A stretch of 51,980 nt of DNA, taken from positions 1-51,980 of the forward strand of contig CALIHP010000075.1 of the NCBI GenBank assembly GCA_938020565.1, in the 5' to 3' direction. The translations under genes and the position numbers were made by a program. The DNA is from an uncultured Anaerolineaceae bacterium (GTDB taxonomy: Bacteria > Chloroflexota > Anaerolineae > Anaerolineales > Anaerolineaceae). Shown here one piece after another: positions 25,804 to 34,151 of this stretch (its first letter is position 1; each line of letters starts with the position of its first letter). Under the pieces are notes generated by a model. That model searched no databases. It saw only the letters and a program-made list of their open reading frames with translations, and was not told where the DNA came from.

Positions 25804-26628
25804 TTATGGCGTAATTCCGGGAATACCCGGAAGAACGTAGCGGACGGCTGCCGGCGATTCGAAGAAATGCGTCGATAGCTCATTTTGAATATAAACCTGT
25901 CCGGCTTGCGGCCGAGTCGATTCGTTTCGCACGTAGCAGATCAGGCCGTCGGCAATTCCACGCGCGATCAGTTCGGTTTTCTCGGTCAGAAAGCGATAGT
26001 CGAGGTTCATGTAGCCGGTTTCGATCATCGCCGCTGTGGTGTAATCGTTAACCATGCTGTAGTCATAAAAAATATCGGGATCGGAAGCGATAATATTTCC
26101 AGCGGATGGCTGAGATGTAATATGCGAAAAGCGATCGTCGAGGCAGCTGAGGAGCTTCTGCGCTTCCGCTGGGTACGCGACGTTCCCGATCGACGCGATT
26201 TTGTAGCCTGACGCATTTCCGTTGATATATTCGCAGCCGTCGTTATGGATCGCGATCAGAGCGATTCCGACATAATCGTTCAGCTTCGGATCGAACTCGC
26301 GGAGCAGGTCGGCCTGATAACCACGTTCGGTCAGGATGTCACGGAGGTAGGTCGCGATGCGAAGATTGACGTCGACTTCGCGGAGCGAATTCAGTTCCGG
26401 CCCGCAGGTATGTCCGGAATCGAAACCCCAGTGGCCCGCGACGATCCCGATCCGGCTCCGCTCGTTAGGAAGCAGGGTCGGATGAACCGGCTGCGCGCTG
26501 GACGAATCCCGGAGAAAAATGAAATTCTGATTCCGGTCGGCAGAGAAAAACAGCAGGAACAGCGCGGCAAAAGCAGCCGTGCTGAGGATCATGGATATCG
26601 CCCTGAAAACCGAAATCTTTTTTTTCAT
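25804..26628 (-). CDS. N-acetylmuramoyl-L-alanine amidase (Amidase_3)
   Basis: 274 residues. An N-terminal hydrophobic segment (about 8-29) anchors or exports it. The catalytic domain starts RIGIVAGHWGFDSGH, with the zinc His in GHWG, the conserved Glu in LREVDVNLRIA, a second zinc His in IALIAIHNDG, and the catalytic Glu in AAMIETGYMN. These are the zinc ligands and base of Amidase_3 enzymes that cut the bond between muramic acid and L-Ala in peptidoglycan. GHWG in place of the usual GHGG is a mild variation. First gene of the operon with the 139-residue protein and YbbN-like protein (gap 14 bases). Confidence 0.8.
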   Translation of the reverse strand: MKKKISVFRAISMILSTAAFAALFLLFFSADRNQNFIFLRDSSSAQPVHPTLLPNERSRIGIVAGHWGFDSGHTCGPELNSLREVDVNLRIATYLRDILTERGYQADLLREFDPKLNDYVGIALIAIHNDGCEYINGNASGYKIASIGNVAYPAEAQKLLSCLDDRFSHITSQPSAGNIIASDPDIFYDYSMVNDYTTAAMIETGYMNLDYRFLTEKTELIARGIADGLICYVRNESTRPQAGQVYIQNELSTHFFESPAAVRYVLPGIPGITP

Positions 26629-26878
26629 CGTCTCTTCTGCTGTAAAGTATAAACGATCCGTATTAGAAAATAATAAGTATTTTGCCCGGATCCCTGCGCC
26701 GGGCCGCGGTCAGCGACGTTTTGGATCGGTTTTCGCTGAAACGGGCACCTGCGCAGACGGCTCAGCGCCGAGGTCCCCGTTTCGGTGGATTCCTCGGCGC
26801 CGATTCGTTTCCCTGCGGACGGCGCAGGTGTTAATGATGAAGCTGTCGTTCCGGCGGAAACGGCTCAACCAGAGCCAG
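26629..26878. other. 250-base intergenic region with compact structured element
   Basis: Between the amidase start and the stop of a DUF4013 gene, both on the minus strand. The half next to the amidase is AT-rich and should hold its promoter, though I see no clean -35/-10 pair. The other half is GC-rich, with nested inverted repeats: CACCTGCGC (26746-26754) with GCGCAGGTG (26822-26830), and GCGCCGAGG (26765-26773) with CCTCGGCGC (26792-26800). The inner loop also carries CCCGTTTC (26776-26783), complementary to GAAACGGG (26738-26745). It could be an untranslated leader structure or a small RNA; the strand is not decided. Confidence 0.5.
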
Positions 26879-27526
26879 TCATGGCTCGGATACGGTAATC
26901 AGGCTGAGGTCGCTGAGCGCGTTGCCGTAGAACGCTGCCGCGAACGGAACCGTAAAAATAAACCCGATCATCAGGAACGATCCGCCCAGAGAGGCAATAA
27001 AGATCGCGAGGACCGATAAGACGAAAAAGGTCGCCAGCGTTTGCAGGTTTTGCGCAATCGATTTCAGGATATGGTTGACGCGGAAGAAGTCCGCGATCGA
27101 TTTTCGCTGATCATACGTGATAATCAATATCGGAAGAATCAGCAGCAAAGTGAGGATGCCGACGAGGAACGAAATATTCCGGATAAACACGAGCAGGTTG
27201 AAAATCAGGGTCGAGAACCAGCCGATCTCCGTCCAGTAGAAAAAGTTCGCTAAAAGCCCGAGCGCTCCGGAGAGAATCAGGAACGGTATAAAATAAATCA
27301 GGACGCCGATCGCGAGCCATAAGCCGTTAAGGAAGATTTTGACCGTCGGGGTAAAAGGGAGCATGGCGCGTTTCGGGGTGTGGTTCAAGCTGTAAATCTC
27401 GAACAGCCAGCCGAGGAGGTAAATTTGTCCAAGGATCGGGATCAGCGAAATCAACCCGGTCAGCAGGATCGATTTCCACCAGTCTTTTTCCTGCCAGATC
27501 TCAGTAAAATATGATTTGATATTCAT
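26879..27526 (-). CDS. DUF4013 family membrane protein
   Basis: 215 residues, mostly hydrophobic, opening with MNIKSYFTEIWQEKDWWKSI and a membrane segment containing the family-like LISLIPILGQIYLLGWLFEI. About five membrane segments in all. The same opening and layout recur in the protein at 29398-30294, so the two are paralogues. DUF4013 proteins have no established function. It is divergent from the DUF6311 gene, with which it shares a palindromic -10 box. The start is preceded by GAAAGGAAAA. Confidence 0.75.
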   Translation of the reverse strand: MNIKSYFTEIWQEKDWWKSILLTGLISLIPILGQIYLLGWLFEIYSLNHTPKRAMLPFTPTVKIFLNGLWLAIGVLIYFIPFLILSGALGLLANFFYWTEIGWFSTLIFNLLVFIRNISFLVGILTLLLILPILIITYDQRKSIADFFRVNHILKSIAQNLQTLATFFVLSVLAIFIASLGGSFLMIGFIFTVPFAAAFYGNALSDLSLITVSEP

Positions 27527-27581
27527 GAAGTTTTCCTTTCCGAACGCCGCGAGTAAAAAAAGACGAACGATGAACGAATTA

Positions 27582-27589
27582 ATTATAAT
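27582..27589. promoter_or_regulatory. Palindromic -10 box shared by divergent genes
   Basis: ATTATAAT reads the same on both strands. It gives TATAAT on the plus strand (27584-27589), 9 bases before the ATG at 27599, and TATAAT on the minus strand (27582-27587), about 55 bases before the DUF4013 start. No good -35 element is seen on either side. Confidence 0.42.
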
Positions 27590-27598
27590 AGAAACGGC

Positions 27599-29245
27599 AT
27601 GGAAAAAAAGAGACTGACAACCGTTGTATCGGGCTTAAATAAAGGTTTTTATCTGACCGTCGTTTGCTGCGCGCTGCTGGGCGTGGCGCTGTTTTTTCTT
27701 CTTTTCGGCGGCGGGGTGCTGAATCCGACCGAGACGCGCTGGGTTCGGTTCGGCGGCGGCGATAACTTTCAGCATTATATCGGCTGGCGGTTTTATAGGA
27801 ACGCGCCCTGGATTCGCTACCTGACGTTTTATCGAAATCTAAATTATCCGATCGGGTCAACGACGGTTGCGACGGACTCGAATCCGTTGGCGGCGATGAT
27901 CTTCAAGGTTTTCCGCCGGACGCTTCCGAAGGAATTTCAGTATAATGGAATTTGGTTGCTGCTGTCGTTCGCGCTTTCGGGATTTTTCGCGGGTTGTATC
28001 GGATATCGACTGACGGGGCGAAGCTGGGGCGCGTTCCTTTTTACCGGTTTTGCGCTTTCGAATCCGGTCCCGATCCAGCGGGCGCTGATCCATGATTCTC
28101 TGGCGGGGCATTGGCTGATTCTGGCTGCGATCTGGCTGGCGCTGAACCGGAGGGACCGGCGGACGATTTATGCCTGGTTCGGACTGGTTTTCGCCGCGCT
28201 GGGGATCCACGTTTATTTTTTGCCGATGCTGCTGTTTATCCTGACGCTGGAGCTGATTGCCCTGCGCGGTGAAAAAGCCTCGTGGCGGTACGTCTGCGGT
28301 CTGGCAGTCGCCTGCGCTGGGGCGGTGGGGCTTGGATATCTTGTTTTTGGCTACGGCCTGATCGAGGGCGGAACGGCGAGCTTCGGCGAACTATCGCTGA
28401 ACCTGAACGCGTTCTTTAATCCTGACGGCGCGTCCCGAATCCTGCCGGCGCGCCCAACGTTCCCGCTTCAATATGAAGGGTTCAATTACTGGGGTCTGGG
28501 CGCTTTGCTGCTGGCGGTTCTCTCGCTGGCGTTTGCGGAGTTCAGGGCGTTCCGGCGTTGGCTCCCGTTTTCGATTCCGACGGTGGGGTTGATTTTATTC
28601 GCGGTTTCGAATCGGATTGCGTTTGATCGGGTTGTTCTCGTTGATATCCGGCTTCCGGCGGAGCTTGAGTCGATTTTTTCGATTTTCCGTTCGTCTGGGC
28701 GGCTGGTCTGGCCGCTGTTTTATCTTTGCCTGATCTGGGTTTTCCGCGCGTTTGCGCGAAGGAAGATGGAGCCTGTCGGAAGATGGCGGGCGGTGGGAGG
28801 CTGGGCTCTCCTGATTGCTGCGTTCGCGCTGCAGCTTTATGACCTGAGCGGGTTTTACCGCTCGGTATCCGACCGGGTTCGTCAGGTCATGACGCGTGAA
28901 GCGCCTGAACGAATTGACGCGACGGCCTGGTCGGAGATCCTCGCGGCGGCAGATTCATTGGAGCTGACGGAAGGCGCGTCGGAACTTAAAGACGCATTCG
29001 CGATGCTGGCGGCTGATCTGGGGCTGACGATCAACAAGGGCTCAGCTGCGCGCGGGGTGCGTCCGGTATTAGGCGGCGATCAGGTTCCGGTCGAGACGCG
29101 GCTTGAAAGCGGCGAATTTGAGGAGGGCGCGGTGTATATCCTGCTGAACGAGGCGGCGCGCGAGTTGGCCGAACGGCGTTATCCAGAAGCGTATCGCGCG
29201 ATTGGAGAGATAGGGTATCTGGATTTTGACGAGTCGCCCTTTTAA
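27599..29245 (+). CDS. Polytopic membrane protein, DUF6311-like (GT-C type fold)
   Basis: 548 residues with about ten hydrophobic segments in the first 420 and a soluble C-terminal tail. The early loop GGGDNFQHYIGWRFYRNAPW (about 49-68) and the following YPIGSTTVATDSNPL are the hallmark region of DUF6311, where an acidic residue sits just after the first membrane helix as in GT-C glycosyltransferases. A role in cell-surface glycan assembly is likely but unproven; the family's substrate is unknown. The ATG lies 9 bases after a TATAAT box with no ribosome-binding site, suggesting a leaderless message. It lies between two DUF4013 genes. Confidence 0.72.
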   Translation: MEKKRLTTVVSGLNKGFYLTVVCCALLGVALFFLLFGGGVLNPTETRWVRFGGGDNFQHYIGWRFYRNAPWIRYLTFYRNLNYPIGSTTVATDSNPLAAMIFKVFRRTLPKEFQYNGIWLLLSFALSGFFAGCIGYRLTGRSWGAFLFTGFALSNPVPIQRALIHDSLAGHWLILAAIWLALNRRDRRTIYAWFGLVFAALGIHVYFLPMLLFILTLELIALRGEKASWRYVCGLAVACAGAVGLGYLVFGYGLIEGGTASFGELSLNLNAFFNPDGASRILPARPTFPLQYEGFNYWGLGALLLAVLSLAFAEFRAFRRWLPFSIPTVGLILFAVSNRIAFDRVVLVDIRLPAELESIFSIFRSSGRLVWPLFYLCLIWVFRAFARRKMEPVGRWRAVGGWALLIAAFALQLYDLSGFYRSVSDRVRQVMTREAPERIDATAWSEILAAADSLELTEGASELKDAFAMLAADLGLTINKGSAARGVRPVLGGDQVPVETRLESGEFEEGAVYILLNEAARELAERRYPEAYRAIGEIGYLDFDESPF

Positions 29246-29304
29246 GATTGCGTGTAGTCGTTGCGTCCGTATAAGATTTGTTCCGAACCGTCCTGAAAAA
29301 GGCG

Positions 29305-29345
29305 AAAGGAGCGTTTTCCTGATTCAGGGCGCTCCTTTTATTAGA
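29305..29345 (+). terminator. Terminator of the DUF6311 gene
   Basis: AAAGGAGCG (29305-29313) pairs with CGCTCCTTT (29330-29338), followed by TATTAGATC and a T-rich tract. A second perfect 9-bp hairpin (29364-29372 with 29383-29391) follows just before the stop of the convergent DUF4013 gene; it lacks a U tract on either strand. Confidence 0.75.
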
Positions 29346-29397
29346 TCTTTTTTTTCTGCGTTTCGCAGCGTACCCGTCAGGATACGCTGCGCGATTC

Positions 29398-30294
29398 TTA
29401 CTGCTGCGGATTCTCTTCCGTGCTGTCCGAATCAGTCTTCGGAGCGGTCGTGTCGACGATCTCGCTGGGCGCGGCGTCTTTGGCTTCGGCGGATGCTTCT
29501 CCGGCTTTTTCGACGGCGCCGGCGGTCGTCCCGCGCATCGGCTCAGGATTAATTTCGACCGGAATCGTCACGGGCGCGGGCGGAACGACTGTCTCGGGCT
29601 TTGCGGACTGAGCCGGGCGGTTGAAGAACGATCCGGCGCTGGTTCCGGCCGAGGGCGTGTTTTTGGCTACCAGAGACAGCTGACCCAGCAGGACCGCTAG
29701 TCCAGCGGTGGCAAGCGGCATTGTGAAGACAATCCCGACACAGCAGACGACGAATCCCAGGCACGCGAGCATACTGTAAACGATCGACATGCCGATAACG
29801 ATCAGGAATTCGCGCGGATTGTTCCGAACCATGTTGAGGATCAGGTCAAAATCAAGGCCGCCCGAGATTGTCCCGGTGTCCATGACCCGAAGATATCCGG
29901 CGAACGTCAGCGCGTAAAGCGCGACGATGACGACGATCATGATGATAAACAGGACGAGCATGAAAATCGTGCCGATGAAGTTAAGGAAGCCGTTATCGAC
30001 TCCGAGAAGGACCGATCCGATAAACATCATTGCAACCAATACGATCGAGGGCAGAACCGAATAAATGATCTCCAGAACGGTATACCGGAACCCGTATTTC
30101 AGGAAGGTCCCGAAATCGACGTCCGGAAGCGTTCCGCCTTTCCCGAGTTCCGTCCGCTTCGAGATTTCCATCATCCAACCCCAGGCGTAAATCTGACCGA
30201 CGACCGGGATCAGGAAGATTAACCCGGCGATAAGAAGCTTGACGATCCAGTCCTTATCTTCTTTTATAAAATCAAACGTTTTGGCGATATCCAT
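29398..30294 (-). CDS. DUF4013 family membrane protein with disordered C-terminal tail
   Basis: Starting at the ATG at 30294, which has GGAGG 5 bases upstream, gives 298 residues opening MDIAKTFDFIKEDKDWIVKL, matching the start of the other DUF4013 protein in the window; the longer reading from 30342 lacks a site. The first ~215 residues hold about six hydrophobic segments, including LIFLIPVVGQIYAWGWMMEI. The remaining ~85 residues are Pro/Glu/Ala/Thr-rich and probably disordered. Function unknown; the conserved Pro-Val-x-Gly-Gln-Ile motif at the end of the first helix is shared with its paralogue. Confidence 0.77.
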   Translation of the reverse strand: MDIAKTFDFIKEDKDWIVKLLIAGLIFLIPVVGQIYAWGWMMEISKRTELGKGGTLPDVDFGTFLKYGFRYTVLEIIYSVLPSIVLVAMMFIGSVLLGVDNGFLNFIGTIFMLVLFIIMIVVIVALYALTFAGYLRVMDTGTISGGLDFDLILNMVRNNPREFLIVIGMSIVYSMLACLGFVVCCVGIVFTMPLATAGLAVLLGQLSLVAKNTPSAGTSAGSFFNRPAQSAKPETVVPPAPVTIPVEINPEPMRGTTAGAVEKAGEASAEAKDAAPSEIVDTTAPKTDSDSTEENPQQ

Positions 30295-30405
30295 TTTTCC
30301 TCCATGTTTTTTCGTATTCGATACGGCGTTTTGTTCCGTCATCTATCATGTACGGTTCTTTTTTGATTTCGGTTCAAACTGACGTTTTCCGCGGACTGGC
30401 GCCGA

Positions 30406-30666
30406 TTAAAAATGCAAAAATTTCGTGACGTTCAGGACGAATAAAACGCCTTTGGAATTTGAATCGCTGGCGTTGACGAGCGTCCTGAGCGTTGCGACCG
30501 CGTTATCGACCTGATCCTCTTCAACTCCGATCAGGAGCGTCGAGTTTCCCCGGCGAAGGAAGCCGCCAGTGGACGCGATTCGCGTAACCCGGTATCCCTG
30601 ACCGGTCAGCGCCAATGATGAATCGTCGGTAACGGTATCTGGAATAATGGCGATAATTAGTTTCAT
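30406..30666 (-). CDS. Cyclic-di-AMP receptor protein, short-loop form
   Basis: 86 residues, PII-like fold of the DarA/PstA family: MKLIIAIIPD at the start, the ligand-binding segment RIASTGGFLRRGNSTLLIGV (about 29-48), and a final strand GVLFVLNVTKFLHF. Compared with the usual ~109 residues, it lacks the long loop and the VGGATVF segment present in the neighbouring paralogue. The family binds cyclic-di-AMP as a trimer in the cytoplasm; downstream partners are mostly unknown. It lies two bases after the paralogue, so they are translated together. Confidence 0.85.
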   Translation of the reverse strand: MKLIIAIIPDTVTDDSSLALTGQGYRVTRIASTGGFLRRGNSTLLIGVEEDQVDNAVATLRTLVNASDSNSKGVLFVLNVTKFLHF

Positions 30667-30668
30667 GA

Positions 30669-31007
30669 TTACAGCTCCTCGTAGCGGTCTATATCCAATC
30701 CGAAAACGGTTGCGCCTCCGACCGTTACCGGGGTCGGGGTCGCCAGTGGGATTGAAGCGGTTTCTAACGGTACGACGATATACTCGATGCGCTCCTTGCA
30801 GGTATTTTGCAAAATTTGTGTCGCCAGATCGACTTTTTCCTCGTCGACGCGGATCAGGATGGTCGCGTTGCGTTTTCCAAGGAATCCGCCGATACTCGGA
30901 AGGCGATTGACTTCGAGCTTCGCTTCGGTCAGCGCATCCGCGCAGCAGTCCAGATCCTGGCTCTGAATAATTGCAAATAGAATTTTCTGTTCGGGTTTGG
31001 CGTTCAT
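30669..31007 (-). CDS. Cyclic-di-AMP receptor protein, full-length form
   Basis: 112 residues from the ATG at 31007, which has GGGAG 7 bases upstream; the reading from 31040 lacks a site. ILFAIIQSQDLDCCADALTE opens the PII-like fold, RLPSIGGFLGKRNATILIRV is the ligand-binding turn, and the C-terminal VTVGGATVFGLDIDRYEEL matches the end of DarA. The conserved Thr of the STGGFL turn is Ile here (PSIGGFL), which may change affinity. First gene of the tandem pair; divergent from a class A penicillin-binding protein gene, and c-di-AMP signalling is commonly tied to osmotic and cell-wall balance. Confidence 0.83.
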   Translation of the reverse strand: MNAKPEQKILFAIIQSQDLDCCADALTEAKLEVNRLPSIGGFLGKRNATILIRVDEEKVDLATQILQNTCKERIEYIVVPLETASIPLATPTPVTVGGATVFGLDIDRYEEL

Positions 31008-31055
31008 CTTTTTTCTCCCGAGAATGTGTCTTGCTGTCAAGATTTTCTTTAATTT

Positions 31056-31061
31056 ATTATA
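31056..31061 (-). promoter_or_regulatory. -10 box of the c-di-AMP receptor pair
   Basis: Minus-strand TATAAT about 50 bases before the start of the upstream receptor gene. A CTGACA sequence lies only 14 bases away, too close for a normal -35. A perfect 7-bp hairpin CCGCGTC/GACGCGG (31083-31100) sits further upstream, between this box and the divergent PBP gene. Confidence 0.38.
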
Positions 31062-31140
31062 CTTGATTTGGCGGCTGTCAGACCGCGTCCAGAGACGCGG
31101 GCGTCAGCGTTTATAAATTGTAATAGATTATAAAGGAAAC

Positions 31141-34062
31141 TTGGGCAAACTTATGGGTCCCTCGAACGATTATTCCCCTTATCCGGCGGTTCCGTATCCC
31201 ACGGGAACCGCGCCGCAATCCGCTCCATCCAACGTGCCTTCCGGCCAGAACGCGCAGCGCCGTCCCGGAAAGCCGCGGAAATCGGGCTGGCGGCGGGTTC
31301 TTCGCGGTTTCTTTTTCGTTCTTTTATTCTTTTTTCTGTCCGGGGCTGGCGCCGGAATTTTTTATTACCTGCGGATTACCGCGTCGCTGCCCGGCGTTGA
31401 CGATTTGCAGTCGCACGCGTCGCAGTTCGAAACGACGCGGATTCTCGATCGCGACGGGAATTTGCTTTATGAGATTATCGATCCAAACGCGGGGCGGCGC
31501 GAGTATATCCGGATCGACGATATTTCGCCATTCATGATCGCCGCGATTATCGCGACGGAGGATAAGGATTTTTATTCGCATCCGGGTTTCGATCTCGTCG
31601 CGATTGTCCGCGCCGCGATTCAGAACCTGAGCGCTGGAGAAACGGTATCCGGCGCTTCGACGATTACGCAGCAGTTAGCGCGGAACCTTCTTCTCGATTC
31701 AGGCGAACGGAACCAGCGGACGATCGAGCGCAAGGTTAAGGAGATTATCCTTTCGGCTGAGATTACCCGCCGGTACAGCAAGGATCAGATTCTCGAACTT
31801 TACCTTAACGAGAGTTATTTTGGGAATTTCGCATACGGGATCGAAGCGGCGTCGCAGACGTATTTCGGCGTTCCGGCGAAGTTCATGAATCTGGCTCAGG
31901 CGTCTTTTCTCGCCGGTCTCCCCCAGGCGCCGTCGATTTACGACGTGTATACCAATTATGAGGCGACGATGGCCCGGCAGAAAACGGTTATAACGCTGAT
32001 GTATCTGGTCAGCCGTGAGAAAAACTGTATTGCGGTGGGGAACTCGAGTTCGCGCGTCTGCGTTCGGGAAACGGACGTTTCGGACGCAATTCGGGAGATT
32101 GAATCGACGAATTTTCGGGAGGCGACTTTTTCGATTACATATCCGCATTGGGTGACGCTGGTTCGCAGCCAGCTCGAAGAGACGTATGGGGCGCAGGCGT
32201 TATACCGTATGGGGCTGACGGTTTATACGACGATCGATCCGGATCTCCAGGAGTTAGCGCAGGAAATCGTTACGCGGCAGGTCGCGGGTCTGGCGGCGAA
32301 TAATGCGCATGGCGGCGCGCTGGTCGCGATGGAGGTTGAAACGGGCCAGATCGTGGCGATGGTCGGTTCGCCGGATTTTCACAGCGAAGAGAACAGCGGC
32401 CAGGTTAATATGGCGACGGCGCCGCGTCAGCCCGGCAGTACGCTTAAACCGCTGATTTACGCGGCGGCTTTTGAAAAGGGCTGGACGCCGGCGACGCAGC
32501 TCTGGGACGTTCCGACCGATTTTTCGCCGACAGGAAAGGCGGAGGATCTTCTCTATTCTGCTCCGTACTCGCCGGTCAATTATGACGGAAGTTTTCATGG
32601 CCTGGTTCTGGCGCGAGATGCCCTTGCGAACTCCTATAATATTCCAGCAGTTAAAGCGCTTGAACGGGTCGGGATTTATGAGGATCCGGAGGATCCGAGC
32701 CGGGAGGGGTTTGTCTCCTTTGCGCAGCGGTTCGGGCTGTCCTCTCTCGATCGACCGGATTTCGGATTGTCGATTGCGCTGGGCGGGGCTGAGACGTCGC
32801 TGGTCGAAATGACGACGGCGTATAACGTTTTAGCGAATCAGGGTGTATATGTCAGGCCGCAGACGATCCTGCGGATTGTTGATCAGAACGGTGTGACGGT
32901 TTTTGAGGCTGACCAGCCGGAGCTTGTTTCGGTTCTGGCGGAGGAATACGCTTATCAGCTGACCTCAATTCTATCCGATCGCGCGGCGCGCGCGCCGATG
33001 TTCGGGGCGTCGTCGATGTTGGATTTGCCGTTCGAGGCGGCCGTGAAGACCGGGACAACAAACGATTTCCGGGATAACCTGACGATCGGGTACACGCCGA
33101 AAATGACGGTCGGCGTCTGGGTCGGGAATCCGGATTATACGCCGATGGTTTCAACGACCGGAGTCAGCGGCGCTGCGCCGATCTGGCATGAGTTCATGAT
33201 CGGGGCGGAAGCGGCCTGGCCCGGCGGATTTTCTGGCGTTTTTCGCCGTCCGGCTGGGATTGTCGATTATCAGGTTTGCGCGCTGTCGGGGACGGTCCCG
33301 TCTGAAAGCTGCGGTGCGCGGAAGCTGGAGCTTTTTGCCGCGTATCAGGCGCCGCTCCCTGCGTCAGAGGACCTGCTTCAGAAAACGTGGATTAATCCCT
33401 GGAATGGGCTGCGGGCGAACGAGTATTGCCCGGAGAATACGCAGGAGATCGAGACGCTGAACGTTCGCGACGAAGCGGCGCGGCGATGGCTCCTGACGTC
33501 GGCGGAAGGGAACGCGTGGGCGAAGCGGTACGGCCTGATCCAGGACGGGAAGCCGGTTTATTTTACTCCGACGGAGAGTTGTGCTCCGGGCCAGAGCGGG
33601 GCATCTTTGGCGCTGACAAATCTGAACGACGGAATGATTCTCAGTCAGGATTCTGTTGAAATTCAGGGTGTCTTTTCTGCGCCGGACGGTATCCGCATGG
33701 CCTCGATCGAGTTCGGGCGCGGCGCGGAGCCGGGCGAATGGTACGTGGTTCAGAGTTGGAACGACCTGATGATCCAGTCGGTTCAGCCGTTAGCGACCTG
33801 GCATATTGCAGGGTTGGAAAACGGGGAATATACGGTGCGGTTGATTGCGATGAATTCGAACGGGGGGACGGCGGAGACGCGGGTCCGCGTTCGGATCGAC
33901 CGACCGCCGGCCGAGGTTTTCGAAGAAATTCGCTTTTTTGAAACGCCGATTACGGTTTACACATCTGAGACGCCGTATCCGGATCCTTACGCGATCCCGA
34001 CGCGCGATCCAGATCTGTATGATTTTTTACCGACGGCGGAACCGCTCCTGGTTTTCCCGTAA
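31141..34062 (+). CDS. Class A penicillin-binding protein (transglycosylase/transpeptidase)
   Basis: 973 residues when read from the TTG at 31141; ATG at 31153 is the alternative. A Pro-rich cytoplasmic tail, one membrane helix (about 55-77), then a GT51 transglycosylase with catalytic E140 in ATEDKDFYSHPGF, GASTITQQLARNLLL and LYLNESYFGNFAYGIEAA. The transpeptidase has S433-TLK in PGSTLKP, S498-Y-N and K636-TG. The last ~200 residues form an added Ig-like C-terminal domain plus a Pro-rich end. It polymerises and cross-links peptidoglycan outside the membrane. TATAAA at 31129-31134 lies 6 bases before the TTG; AAAGGAAAC directly precedes it. Confidence 0.9.
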   Translation: MGKLMGPSNDYSPYPAVPYPTGTAPQSAPSNVPSGQNAQRRPGKPRKSGWRRVLRGFFFVLLFFFLSGAGAGIFYYLRITASLPGVDDLQSHASQFETTRILDRDGNLLYEIIDPNAGRREYIRIDDISPFMIAAIIATEDKDFYSHPGFDLVAIVRAAIQNLSAGETVSGASTITQQLARNLLLDSGERNQRTIERKVKEIILSAEITRRYSKDQILELYLNESYFGNFAYGIEAASQTYFGVPAKFMNLAQASFLAGLPQAPSIYDVYTNYEATMARQKTVITLMYLVSREKNCIAVGNSSSRVCVRETDVSDAIREIESTNFREATFSITYPHWVTLVRSQLEETYGAQALYRMGLTVYTTIDPDLQELAQEIVTRQVAGLAANNAHGGALVAMEVETGQIVAMVGSPDFHSEENSGQVNMATAPRQPGSTLKPLIYAAAFEKGWTPATQLWDVPTDFSPTGKAEDLLYSAPYSPVNYDGSFHGLVLARDALANSYNIPAVKALERVGIYEDPEDPSREGFVSFAQRFGLSSLDRPDFGLSIALGGAETSLVEMTTAYNVLANQGVYVRPQTILRIVDQNGVTVFEADQPELVSVLAEEYAYQLTSILSDRAARAPMFGASSMLDLPFEAAVKTGTTNDFRDNLTIGYTPKMTVGVWVGNPDYTPMVSTTGVSGAAPIWHEFMIGAEAAWPGGFSGVFRRPAGIVDYQVCALSGTVPSESCGARKLELFAAYQAPLPASEDLLQKTWINPWNGLRANEYCPENTQEIETLNVRDEAARRWLLTSAEGNAWAKRYGLIQDGKPVYFTPTESCAPGQSGASLALTNLNDGMILSQDSVEIQGVFSAPDGIRMASIEFGRGAEPGEWYVVQSWNDLMIQSVQPLATWHIAGLENGEYTVRLIAMNSNGGTAETRVRVRIDRPPAEVFEEIRFFETPITVYTSETPYPDPYAIPTRDPDLYDFLPTAEPLLVFP

Positions 34063-34079
34063 CCGAGAGCGCCTATCGG

Positions 34080-34121
34080 GATGAAAAAGAGGGCCAGGCC
34101 TGAAACCAGGTCCGGCCCTCT
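34080..34121 (-). terminator. Terminator of the alpha/beta hydrolase gene
   Basis: On the minus strand AGAGGGCCGGACC pairs with GGCCTGGCCCTCT (bulged), followed by TTTTTCAT. On the plus strand the same hairpin follows the PBP gene but has no U tract. Confidence 0.72.
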
Positions 34122-34151
34122 GATGGTTGAGGCCGTTATCTGGGCGATGAC

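Noticed and set aside
26738..26830. HDV-like or twister ribozyme
   Set aside because: The order of helices differs from HDV (the pseudoknot strand is inside the apical loop, not after the hairpin) and the conserved twister loop sequences are not present.
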